This document shows, in pieces, positions 7,162-12,613 of a stretch of 12,613 nucleotides of DNA. The notes beneath the pieces are model-generated. The model was given only the letters and a program-made list of their open reading frames with translations. It was not told the DNA's origin and ran no database searches. How positions within the stretch are numbered: position 1 is the first letter of the stretch; each line of letters opens with the position of its first letter. Both the position numbers and the translations under genes were made by a program. The DNA lies in assembly GCA_938033975.1 (NCBI GenBank), contig CALHKJ010000302.1, forward strand, positions 1 through 12,613, read 5' to 3'. The DNA comes from an uncultured Saprospiraceae bacterium (GTDB lineage: Bacteria > Bacteroidota > Bacteroidia > Chitinophagales > Saprospiraceae).

Positions 7162-7941
7162 CTAATCACAATCCCAAACCCAATCACTCAATTCTTGAAT
7201 GTTTTTGCGATAGGAATAATGCCACCACTCAGAAGTGATGGGTAAAAAGCCATAGTAAGCCATCTCCTTTTTCAAAAGCTTACGATTTTTGAGTGCTTCT
7301 TCAGAAATATTTGTTGCACTGTGAAAAGACTCTTGACCAAAATGATCAAATTCGGAACCCATGTCAAGAATATTACCATTCTTGTCTATCAACCCGATAT
7401 CTACAGCCATGCCTCGATTGTGCATACTACCCTTGGCTGGATTTCCTACGAATCTTTCATCGGGGACAATCTTCCATAATTTTTGTTGGTACGGTCTAGG
7501 TCTGTAGCAATCGTATAAGATGATTCCCAATTCGTATTTTTTTATCATATGCTCCCTGAATCCAAGCAATTGCTTCTTCACTTCTGGACGCAAAAAACAG
7601 CGAGCACAATCATAAATTTGTTTTTCAGTGAAATTATTTTCTGTCGCATACCGAATATCTAGAATTGTCATACTATCTGTTTCTATAATCTCGCCCCACT
7701 CTTCACGATTAAAATCATCCTTAGGCTTTTTTGATAGGTTATCTGAAATAGATTTATCAAAAGTCACTTCCTTAGTTTCCTCAAGTCTTTGCTCCGCTAC
7801 AGCAGCCTGGACATTTTCATTTTCATTTTCATTTCCATTTTGATTTTCATTTCCACCGGAATCCCCAGAAGGCGTTTGCTTACAAGCGAGAAAAGAAATA
7901 ACAATAAGGAGGTAGAAACTATACTTTGACAACTTTTCCAT
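7162..7941 (-). CDS. D-alanyl-D-alanine dipeptidase lipoprotein (VanX/DdpX type, peptidase M15D)
   Basis: This predicted 259-residue lipoprotein has a hydrophobic signal ending in the lipobox FLAC (C20). A linker made mostly of N and E follows (about 31-43), encoded by a hexamer-like CATTTT repeat, then the M15D dipeptidase domain. The zinc site is complete: SxHxxGxAxD with H174 and D181, then E238 and H241 in EWWH. The spacings agree with VanX (H116, D123, E181, H184). The YRPRPYQQ segment carries the arginine that stabilises the transition state in VanX. The enzyme should split D-Ala-D-Ala in the periplasm, for salvage or wall turnover; no other glycopeptide-resistance gene is near. The ATG at 7941 is preferred over 7962 because it gives a clean lipoprotein signal and a -7 motif at 7967-7960 would overlap the earlier start. 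It overlaps the acyltransferase gene by 23 nt. Confidence 0.92.
   Translation of the reverse strand: MEKLSKYSFYLLIVISFLACKQTPSGDSGGNENQNGNENENENVQAAVAEQRLEETKEVTFDKSISDNLSKKPKDDFNREEWGEIIETDSMTILDIRYATENNFTEKQIYDCARCFLRPEVKKQLLGFREHMIKKYELGIILYDCYRPRPYQQKLWKIVPDERFVGNPAKGSMHNRGMAVDIGLIDKNGNILDMGSEFDHFGQESFHSATNISEEALKNRKLLKKEMAYYGFLPITSEWWHYSYRKNIQELSDWVWDCD
7812..7853. repeat. Imperfect CATTTT hexamer repeat inside the dipeptidase gene
   Basis: About seven imperfect 6-nt units (CATTTT, CATTTC, GATTTT) encode the alternating N/E linker behind the lipid anchor. Because the unit is two codons, slippage would change the tether length without shifting the frame. Confidence 0.7.
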
Positions 7942-9022
7942 TTTTATACAATATGTAGGCAAAGATATAAATCAAGCCAACGAAAGACAAGGCAAAAAAT
8001 AAGGAGCCTAGTTTATCACCAAAGGTAGATTGAAAGATTGTCTCATAGGCCCAAGCATACAAGTTCTTATCTCCTACCTTAATCTTATATATAATCCTTA
8101 CGATCAATCCAGACATGACATAGGAAATTAGTGGATTCAATCCGAAAACTTTAAATGGAAGCGCCCATTTATGCGAACCCCAAAGATCTGTGATCGTCAA
8201 AAGTAGCGCTAAGCAACACATCGCCAAACCGCCAGTGAATAAAACATAAGAACTAGACCAAATAGGTTTGTTGATTGGGAAACCATTGTAATGCCAAATG
8301 ACTCCAACTAAAATAAATAACAATCCAAGCATCACCATTTTTGAAATGGCTGTCTTTAATGAATCTCTAACAAGAATAATCTGGCCCGTCATGTATCCTA
8401 GTAATGCGGTACCAATTGAAGGCAAAGAGCTCAATAGTCCTTCAGGATCGAATGGCATACCATAACCACCATACAAGTGCTTCTCACCAAGAAGTTTTAG
8501 ATCCAAGCTTCTCACCACATTATCTTTGAGAGAAAGTGGATCTTCGCCACCAAAATAAAGCAAGATTGCCCAGTATGAAAGCAAAATGAGAAGAGTAACA
8601 ATCGGTAATAATTTCTTTCGGAAAAATATGACAACCAAGGCAGCACCTCCAAATCCCATGGCGATTCTTTGTAACACCCCCCATATTCTTAAATCTTTGA
8701 TATTAGTCTCATAAAAAGGAAACCAATTAAGTGCTATACCAATCAGGAAAATAATAAGTGTTCTCTTCAATACTTTTTTAATCCATGCTCCTCGATCCGC
8801 AGCTTCATACTTTCTAAAAGAATAAGCCATCGACACACCAACAATAAATAAGAAAAAAGGAAAAACCAAATCAGTTGGCGTACAACCGTCCCACTTGGCA
8901 TGCAACAAAGGAGCATAGACATGTGACCACGACCCCGGCGTATTCACAACAATCATAAAGAATATGGTCATGCCTCGAAAAATGTCCAAAGCAAGTAGTC
9001 GGTCTGATTGCATTGTTTCCAT
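7919..9022 (-). CDS. HGSNAT/NagX-like multi-spanning membrane acyltransferase (DUF5009)
   Basis: This is a 367-residue inner-membrane protein with roughly ten hydrophobic segments. The N-terminal RLLALDIFRGMTI signature, followed by HAKWDGCTPTDLVFPFFLFIVG, is characteristic of the heparan-alpha-glucosaminide N-acetyltransferase catalytic family, also called NagX or DUF5009 in bacteria. H41 lines up with the catalytic histidine of human HGSNAT, which carries acetyl from cytosolic acetyl-CoA across the membrane to a terminal amino sugar. The bacterial substrate is not established; NagX genes often accompany N-acetylglucosamine use. The length is typical and the C-terminal YILYKNGKVVKV is short. 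The downstream dipeptidase overlaps its last 23 nt, suggesting one operon and a link to cell-wall sugar or peptide turnover. An ATG at 9013 is a possible later start. An 18-bp palindrome lies 56 nt upstream. Confidence 0.9.
   Translation of the reverse strand: METMQSDRLLALDIFRGMTIFFMIVVNTPGSWSHVYAPLLHAKWDGCTPTDLVFPFFLFIVGVSMAYSFRKYEAADRGAWIKKVLKRTLIIFLIGIALNWFPFYETNIKDLRIWGVLQRIAMGFGGAALVVIFFRKKLLPIVTLLILLSYWAILLYFGGEDPLSLKDNVVRSLDLKLLGEKHLYGGYGMPFDPEGLLSSLPSIGTALLGYMTGQIILVRDSLKTAISKMVMLGLLFILVGVIWHYNGFPINKPIWSSSYVLFTGGLAMCCLALLLTITDLWGSHKWALPFKVFGLNPLISYVMSGLIVRIIYKIKVGDKNLYAWAYETIFQSTFGDKLGSLFFALSFVGLIYIFAYILYKNGKVVKV
7960..7990 (-). promoter_or_regulatory. Candidate internal promoter for the dipeptidase gene
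   Basis: On the minus strand TATCTTTG (7967-7960) is an exact match to the Bacteroidota -7 consensus. It is preceded by TTG (7990-7988) at a 20-nt spacing and ends 18 nt before the ATG at 7941. It lies within the last codons of the acyltransferase gene, where part of the match is imposed by the encoded YIFAY, so it could be coincidental. If real, the dipeptidase can be expressed separately from the upstream gene. Confidence 0.45.
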
Positions 9023-9043
9023 ATTGTTAAGTTAGAAAAAAAA

Positions 9044-9085
9044 TTAGACTTCAGAGGTCAGAAGTCAGAGGTCAGAATTCATGAG
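9044..9085. repeat. Heptamer tandem repeat array D (TCAGARG)n
   Basis: Six 7-nt units run on the + strand at 9044-9050 (TTAGACT, degenerate), 9051-9057 (TCAGAGG), 9058-9064 (TCAGAAG), 9065-9071 (TCAGAGG), 9072-9078 (TCAGAAT) and 9079-9085 (TCATGAG). In the sense of the flanking minus-strand genes the unit is CYTCTGA, again placing GAY every 7 nt. The array lies between the barrel-protein gene and the acyltransferase gene, just upstream of the latter. Confidence 0.8.
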
Positions 9086-9095
9086 TCCTCATGAA
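9078..9095. promoter_or_regulatory. 18-bp palindrome upstream of the acyltransferase-dipeptidase pair, candidate operator
   Basis: TTCATGAGTCCTCATGAA is a perfect 8-bp inverted repeat with a 2-nt centre, located 56 nt before the acyltransferase start. The two-fold symmetry and tight spacing fit a dimeric repressor or activator site better than an RNA hairpin. Its left arm coincides with the last units of array D, so it may have evolved from the repeat. Confidence 0.4.
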
Positions 9096-9122
9096 ATAGG
9101 TTGACAACTTAAGGGCCTGAAG

Positions 9123-9178
9123 TCAAAAATCAAACATCAATCATCAATAATCATAAATCCTAAATCATACATCCTAAA
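9123..9178. repeat. Heptamer tandem repeat array E (TCMNNNA)n
   Basis: Eight consecutive 7-nt units run on the + strand: TCAAAAA, TCAAACA, TCAATCA, TCAATAA, TCATAAA, TCCTAAA, TCATACA, TCCTAAA. The array starts 5 nt after the stop codon of the barrel-protein gene. In that gene's sense every unit ends in GA and is followed by T or C. The units are more diverged than in the other arrays, but the 7-nt phase is unbroken. Confidence 0.8.
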
Positions 9179-9183
9179 TCACC

Positions 9184-9720
9184 CTACTTCTTCTTTTTCT
9201 TACTGTCTCGATTCGGAAACATTTCATCAAACTTATCAATGACCTTGTCTTTGGCGTCAATTTTCCTCTTGAAGAGGATCAATCTCAAACTTACATTGGC
9301 AATACTCTTGTATGAGTTTTCACCCTCATTGTCTAGTACTAGGTGGGGCATCACGTCGCCAGAAATATTGATACGACCAAGACTCATCTCCAATCCTATC
9401 ACTCCAGGAATGGTATACTTTTGTTCGGTAAATGTATCATCTACAAATTGCCAGTGCGAGCCAAAGCCAAGACCGATGTATGCATTGATTTTTTTTGAAA
9501 ACAATGGCAGGTGTTGTCTCAACAAAAAATTGGCGTAGGTATCTGGATTTGAATTTCCTCCATAAAAAATAGCTTCTGCAGAAGTCTTATTAGCAATCCG
9601 TTGCTGTAGTGTAAATCCAAGATCCTTACCCAATCTCAATCCAATGGCTGTATTGTAGGCTTGTGCATTTCCAGCTATTGAAAAAAATAAAGCTGATATA
9701 ATTATGAGGTATTTGTGCAT
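9184..9720 (-). CDS. Small predicted outer-membrane beta-barrel protein
   Basis: This predicted exported protein has 178 residues. The start at 9720 is chosen because it opens directly with a clear signal peptide (MHKYLIIISALFFSIAGNAQA); the frame stays open 19 codons further upstream with charged residues that would spoil the signal. The mature part shows alternating hydrophobic and polar stretches with glycine and aromatic residues (AIGLRLGKDLGFTLQ, AYIGLGFGSHW), as in small 8-stranded outer-membrane barrels. The last strand-like segment (SIANVSLRLILF) ends in phenylalanine. A charged tail of about 27 residues follows, ending in five lysines, which is unusual for a barrel that should end at its last strand. 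I do not recognise a specific family. It diverges from the methyltransferase gene. Confidence 0.72.
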   Translation of the reverse strand: MHKYLIIISALFFSIAGNAQAYNTAIGLRLGKDLGFTLQQRIANKTSAEAIFYGGNSNPDTYANFLLRQHLPLFSKKINAYIGLGFGSHWQFVDDTFTEQKYTIPGVIGLEMSLGRINISGDVMPHLVLDNEGENSYKSIANVSLRLILFKRKIDAKDKVIDKFDEMFPNRDSKKKKK

Positions 9721-9754
9721 GTTGTGTTGTTTATTGCCTAAATAGTTTAACGAA

Positions 9755-9786
9755 TTCGTATTCTTTCTGGGACTCAATTATCTTTG
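9755..9786 (+). promoter_or_regulatory. Candidate promoter of the methyltransferase gene
   Basis: TATCTTTG (9779-9786) is an exact match to the Bacteroidota -7 consensus. It is preceded by TTCG (9755-9758), one mismatch from TTTG, at a 20-nt spacing. The last three bases of the -7 element are the TTG at 9784 that would be the longest possible start codon, so transcription probably begins downstream of it. Apart from this promoter, the 87 bases between the divergent starts (9721-9807) show nothing notable. Confidence 0.55.
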
Positions 9787-9807
9787 AACGAATTACAAAG
9801 CACAAAA

Positions 9808-10614
9808 TTGATAAATTTTCAGACTTTAAGAAAAGCTTTTGGTTTTTACCTTTCAGCAGATACGCCTAGCAAGTCTCAACATAGCTTTATACAGGAGCTT
9901 TGTAAGGAAGTTTTCTTTAATAAGCGCAATTACTACGCACTTGATAAGATAGATACCTTGCGCGACCACCTCAAACGCAATACCAGTAAAATCCAACATC
10001 AAGATTTTGGAGCAGGTAGTCATTATAAGACAAAAGAAAAAACGATTGCTTCTTTTGCAAAGACTTCTGCAAGTGACAAATACAAAGGTCAGGTGTTATT
10101 TCATTTTGCTCGACATCTGAATGCTCAGCATATCTTAGAATTGGGCACAAACCTAGGATTAGGTGCGGCATATCTCGCTTCCGCAAATAGCAACTCGAAT
10201 GTCAAAAGCCTTGAAGGTTGTCCAAACTTGAGTGAGGTCGCTAGAAAAATTATTAAGTCTGCTAAAATTATCAATACGGAGATTATTGCTGGACAGTTTT
10301 CTGATACGCTTCGGCGCACGTGCCAAAGCATGAAAAAAATAGATCTTGCTTTTATCGACGGAGATCATTCTTATGATTCCACCATTGGGAACTATAAAAC
10401 TATTCAGCCTTTCCTTTACAAAAATTCTGTTGTCATTTTTGATGACATCTATTGGTCAGAAGGTATGACAAAAGCTTGGAATGAAATCAAAGAAAGTAAA
10501 GAGGTAGTTTTGTCCATTGACATTTATAGAATGGGTATAGTCTTTTTTGATGATAAACTGCCAGACGAAAATCTAAAACTGATATCGTCAAAACTTACTC
10601 CTTGGAGAATTTAA
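9808..10614 (+). CDS. Class I SAM-dependent methyltransferase (O-methyltransferase-like)
   Basis: This predicted cytoplasmic Rossmann-fold methyltransferase has about 268 residues. The SAM-binding motif I is ELGTNLGLG (about 111-119), with the post-I acidic residue in LEGCP. FIDGDHSYDST (about 182-192) and VIFDDIYWS (about 209-217) follow, as in the Methyltransf_24/CmoM-like groups that often use a metal-assisted acidic patch. The N-terminal region with HSF and QDFGAGSH resembles a Bacteroidota family whose members contain HSPF and DFGAGS; their substrate is unknown. No ATG occurs in frame before residue 170 or so, so the gene must use a non-ATG start. I prefer the TTG at 9808, because the only earlier TTG (9784) is part of a consensus -7 element; starting there would add eight residues. 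It may be co-transcribed with the secreted protein 77 nt downstream. Confidence 0.85.
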   Translation: MINFQTLRKAFGFYLSADTPSKSQHSFIQELCKEVFFNKRNYYALDKIDTLRDHLKRNTSKIQHQDFGAGSHYKTKEKTIASFAKTSASDKYKGQVLFHFARHLNAQHILELGTNLGLGAAYLASANSNSNVKSLEGCPNLSEVARKIIKSAKIINTEIIAGQFSDTLRRTCQSMKKIDLAFIDGDHSYDSTIGNYKTIQPFLYKNSVVIFDDIYWSEGMTKAWNEIKESKEVVLSIDIYRMGIVFFDDKLPDENLKLISSKLTPWRI

Positions 10615-10658
10615 CTCAATTATAATTTTAAATTAGAAAAAGGCTGATTGAGATTTGA

Positions 10659-10666
10659 TATATTTA
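10659..10666 (+). promoter_or_regulatory. Weak -7-like element before the type IX-secreted protein gene
   Basis: TATATTTA agrees with TAnnTTTG except for the last base and ends 25 nt before the ATG at 10692. No suitable -33 element is seen. The A/T-rich context makes chance occurrence likely. Confidence 0.2.
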
Positions 10667-10691
10667 TATAGAGCCTTTAACAATCAAGAAT

Positions 10692-11591
10692 ATGAATTTA
10701 CTTTCCAAGAAACAATGTTTAATCATAGCATCATTTTTTATTCCAATTCTTGCCTCAAGCCAAAGCTGGTTTCAAGAAGGTGATTACTGGGTTTACAGAT
10801 ACAGTGATGGATTTTCAGGAACTGATGGCTATTGCGAAATGCAAGTAGCCGGTGACACGATAATCAACGGAATAAATGCAAAAATTCTAGCAGTTGATTG
10901 TAATACCTTTAGCTTACAAACCAATAGTCCTAGAAAATGGAACTATGAAGTTTTTGGTACTCAAATCGACAATAAAGTTTACTTCACAAACGCATCCAAT
11001 GGTATGTCTGAAGTATATGACTTTAATATAATTGAGCAAGACATTTATGAATATAATTTGGGAGCATTCCAGCAAGGATGTAGTGAATTTATAGAAATAA
11101 ATCTTGACAGTTTAAGAAGTTTTGTTTTTGAAGAACAAGAATATCAAATTCAGCACGGGTCTTATTATGATGAAAACTTTGATTACACATTTTATAATAA
11201 TGTTTATGAAAGAATGGGATCTTTAGATGCATTGCTATTTACACCAAATATCACTTGTTTGTTTGATTTACCAACTTTTAGGCTTTGCAAGTTTAAGTCT
11301 AGTCAGGACTCTATTTCTTTTTTAGATCAAGACTGTTTTGAAGTTTTAACAGCCACTAATGACATAAGCCAAAACAAATTTCAATTTGGTCCAAATCCTA
11401 CAAATCAAAAAATTACAATATTCGGAGAGATTATTCCTGAGTATATTGCCATATATGATTTAAATGGGCAATTGCTAATCAAAAATCTAAGAACTACAGA
11501 ACTAGATGTCAATACTCTAACAACAGGCGCCTTCATCTTGATGATTTCATCAGGCGACAACAAAGAGTTCCATAAATTTATTAAATATTGA
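10692..11591 (+). CDS. Secreted protein with type IX secretion sorting domain
   Basis: This 299-residue protein has a signal peptide at about 1-24 (ending ASSQS). Its C-terminal domain of about 75 residues fits a type A sorting signal of the type IX secretion system: FGPNPTNQKITIFG, then IAIYDLNGQLLI, then LDVNTLTTGAFILMI and a basic KFIKY end. Such proteins cross the outer membrane through the PorK-N/Sov machinery and are released or attached to the surface. The central part (about 25-215) begins with DYWVYRYSDGF and contains GDTIINGINAKIL, a pattern I recognise from uncharacterised Bacteroidota secreted proteins. It has six cysteines after the signal peptide and no catalytic motif that I can see. 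Its role is unknown. The ATG is fixed by the signal peptide. Confidence 0.85.
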   Translation: MNLLSKKQCLIIASFFIPILASSQSWFQEGDYWVYRYSDGFSGTDGYCEMQVAGDTIINGINAKILAVDCNTFSLQTNSPRKWNYEVFGTQIDNKVYFTNASNGMSEVYDFNIIEQDIYEYNLGAFQQGCSEFIEINLDSLRSFVFEEQEYQIQHGSYYDENFDYTFYNNVYERMGSLDALLFTPNITCLFDLPTFRLCKFKSSQDSISFLDQDCFEVLTATNDISQNKFQFGPNPTNQKITIFGEIIPEYIAIYDLNGQLLIKNLRTTELDVNTLTTGAFILMISSGDNKEFHKFIKY

Positions 11592-11631
11592 TTTAACAAT
11601 ATTGCACTAGATTCTCTATGCATAAAATTCT

Positions 11632-11639
11632 TACTTTTG
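11632..11639 (+). promoter_or_regulatory. Candidate -7 element of the coiled-coil lipoprotein gene
   Basis: TACTTTTG matches TAnnTTTG exactly and ends 18 nt before the ATG at 11658. A TTG lies upstream at 11602-11604, but the spacing of 27 nt is too long, so the -33 part is unconvincing. If functional, it excludes the in-frame TTG at 11637 as the start, since that codon is inside the element. Confidence 0.35.
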
Positions 11640-11657
11640 TCCCAGAAACAAATAAAC

Positions 11658-12278
11658 ATGAGATACACAATACTTTTACTTTGCCTTTTGGGAATCAGCC
11701 TTAGTTCATGCAAATGGGATACAACCAAAGGAGCACTTAAGCACGGAGAAAACTTAAAGAACTCAATTGAATCATTTGAGAAAAACAGAAAGAAGCTTTC
11801 TACCAAATTGGTTTCAACACTAGAAGATGCTGAAGAAGCCTTGAGTGAAGAAAATCCTGACCTACCTTCAGTAAGTAAAGATTTCGAAAAAGAATGGACG
11901 ACCATTCAGAATCGCTACAAAAAACTAAAGAGTGATTTTGAGAAGGTTGGAAAAAGTTCTGATGATTACTTCAATGAATTAAATACTCTGAGTGGTAGCA
12001 TAACAAAAGAAGAGCTAAAAAGAGAGGAGCTTAGAAAAAACAAAGAGCTAAGAGCTACTTGGCAGACTTCATACAGAGAAGCAGAGGTAAGCATCAATAA
12101 AGTTACTACGGTTTTGGAATCTGGTAATGATTTCCATATGGTATTGGTAGCTAGTAGCATAAGACAAAAACTAGAGCAGAATGTAAACGAATTGAAAGTA
12201 ATTTCTGAGCAAGCAAAAGCATTGCTTCAAGATCTTGAATTGTTTACACAAGCAGGAAGAGAGTTAGTGGAAGGATAG
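11658..12278 (+). CDS. Coiled-coil lipoprotein, possibly DUF2959-like
   Basis: This predicted 206-residue lipoprotein has a short hydrophobic signal with lipobox LSSC and lipidation at C18. The mature part is strongly helical and charged, with heptad-like patterns in two blocks (about 30-110 and 115-200), and has no cysteine after the anchor. The overall plan, a lipidated cysteine followed by helical segments and a C-terminal stretch rich in hydrophobic heptads (LELFTQAGREL), resembles DUF2959 lipoproteins, but the similarity is by eye and weak. It probably sits in the periplasm on the inner or outer membrane. The start at 11658 is an ATG giving a compact signal; the earlier TTG at 11637 would add seven polar residues and overlaps a promoter-like element. 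It lies 66 nt after the type IX cargo gene and ends in a strong terminator. Confidence 0.8.
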   Translation: MRYTILLLCLLGISLSSCKWDTTKGALKHGENLKNSIESFEKNRKKLSTKLVSTLEDAEEALSEENPDLPSVSKDFEKEWTTIQNRYKKLKSDFEKVGKSSDDYFNELNTLSGSITKEELKREELRKNKELRATWQTSYREAEVSINKVTTVLESGNDFHMVLVASSIRQKLEQNVNELKVISEQAKALLQDLELFTQAGRELVEG

Positions 12279-12295
12279 GATCTGCTAATGGAAAT

Positions 12296-12331
12296 AAAAA
12301 AGGGGATGCAATTTTTTGAATCCCCTTTTTT
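12296..12331. terminator. Bidirectional rho-independent terminator
   Basis: A perfect 12-bp inverted repeat (AAAAAAGGGGAT at 12296-12307, ATCCCCTTTTTT at 12320-12331) encloses 12 nt, in which CAA and TTG can add three pairs beyond a G-A mismatch around a TTTT loop. A-tracts and T-tracts flank the GC core on both sides, so it works in both directions. It lies between the lipoprotein gene and the converging DinB-like gene and probably ends both transcripts. Confidence 0.9.
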
Positions 12332-12362
12332 ATTTTTAACTTAAGACGAATAAAGTTTGTTA

Positions 12363-12613
12363 TTAGTTTTTCAACATCTTTTTCAACAGCACAATCTGTC
12401 CCAAGTGATAATGAGAGTGCTCAATAGCACCTAATAAATTGCGATAGTAGCTCCCATATTTTTTTTCAACAAAATTGGTAGTTAAGATATCATCATCCAT
12501 CTTTGAAACTAGTTTGATCCATTCATCTGCATTTTTAAATACATGCTCTTTTAGTTCTTCCCACTCCTCTTCTGAACTAATTGATGGCACATCAAAACTC
12601 AATTTATCACTAC
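12363..12613 (-). CDS. DinB-like (DUF1572-type) four-helix protein, 5' end outside window
   Basis: Only the last 83 codons or so are present; the frame stays open to the window edge, and the TTG at 12602 is not a credible start because codons before it continue in frame. The C-terminal segment IEHSHYHLGQIVLLKKMLKN is typical of the last helix of DinB/YfiT-like four-helix bundles. The two histidines in HSHYHxGQ usually provide metal ligands. Related proteins include metal-dependent thiol (bacillithiol, mycothiol) transferases and many of unknown role, so no reaction can be assigned from the fragment. It converges on the coiled-coil lipoprotein gene and shares its terminator. Confidence 0.75.
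   Translation of the reverse strand, partial: SDKLSFDVPSISSEEEWEELKEHVFKNADEWIKLVSKMDDDILTTNFVEKKYGSYYRNLLGAIEHSHYHLGQIVLLKKMLKN

Noticed and set aside
6990..7187. A minus-strand 65-codon frame with a lipoprotein-like start (ISLTSC) and LPDAI/LPDAR pentapeptide repeats, overlapping the end of the dipeptidase gene.
   Set aside because: The pentapeptides are just the 15-bp DNA repeat translated, which stays open because 15 is a multiple of three. The signal lacks a positive N-terminus, and the start lies inside the dipeptidase gene.
6994..7245. A plus-strand frame with SGSMASGSLA repeats.
   Set aside because: It is the same 15-bp repeat read on the other strand, with no plausible domain; its end runs antisense into the dipeptidase gene.
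7162..9022. Glycopeptide-resistance cluster, because of the VanX-type dipeptidase.
   Set aside because: There is no D-Ala-D-Lac ligase, VanH-type dehydrogenase or VanR/S pair in the window, and the enzyme is a lipoprotein rather than cytoplasmic like VanX.
11405..11905. A 166-codon minus-strand frame.
   Set aside because: It is antisense to the end of the type IX cargo gene and to the lipoprotein gene, both well supported; the serine/phenylalanine-rich translation is typical of a shadow frame.

Overview
The window looks like a chromosomal segment from a low-GC, Gram-negative member of the Bacteroidota, possibly a marine or sediment Saprospiria- or Cytophagia-like organism. The evidence is a TonB-dependent receptor with an N-terminal carboxypeptidase-like regulatory domain, a protein with a type IX secretion C-terminal domain, a von Willebrand A protein with a leftover plug-like segment, lipoproteins with Bacteroidota-style signals, almost no Shine-Dalgarno sequences, and promoter -7 elements of the TAnnTTTG type. 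I see no rRNA, tRNA, CRISPR, insertion sequence or phage gene. The protein content is mostly cell-envelope housekeeping and accessory functions.

Layout. 51-2417 (-) is a large secreted metzincin-type metalloprotease (DUF5117/DUF4953 family). It diverges from 2635-4587 (+), a YfbK-like vWA protein. A TonB-dependent receptor, 4684-6927 (-), converges on the vWA gene. Upstream of the receptor lies an overlapping pair: an HGSNAT/NagX-like membrane acyltransferase (7919-9022, -) followed by a VanX-type D-Ala-D-Ala dipeptidase lipoprotein (7162-7941, -). Next comes a small predicted outer-membrane barrel protein (9184-9720, -). It diverges from an O-methyltransferase-like gene (about 9808-10614, +), which is followed by a type IX-secreted protein (10692-11591, +) and a coiled-coil lipoprotein (11658-12278, +). 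A strong bidirectional terminator separates these from a DinB-like gene (12363 to the window edge, -), cut at its 5' end.

The most unusual signal is non-coding. Five arrays of short tandem repeats (1-42, 4588-4636, 7060-7149, 9044-9085, 9123-9178) have different sequences but share one rule. Read in the direction of the neighbouring gene, each is a 7-nt period (or alternating 7+8) in which a GAY trinucleotide recurs, roughly (GAYN4)n. Four of the five start within about 12 nt of a stop codon, and all have the same orientation relative to the gene before them. Compact palindromes with 2-nt spacers lie in two promoter regions (2522-2537, 9078-9095), and a nested dyad lies upstream of the receptor (6969-6996). 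TAnnTTTG-like -7 elements sit 16-26 nt before most start codons. They also help choose starts: they argue against the longest reading frames for the dipeptidase and the methyltransferase.

How the genes may work together is largely inference. The dipeptidase/acyltransferase pair suggests turnover or salvage of cell-wall material (D-Ala-D-Ala, amino sugars). The receptor may import a scarce ligand, and its plug is histidine-rich. The metalloprotease, vWA protein and type IX cargo are exported surface or periplasmic proteins without a clear shared pathway.
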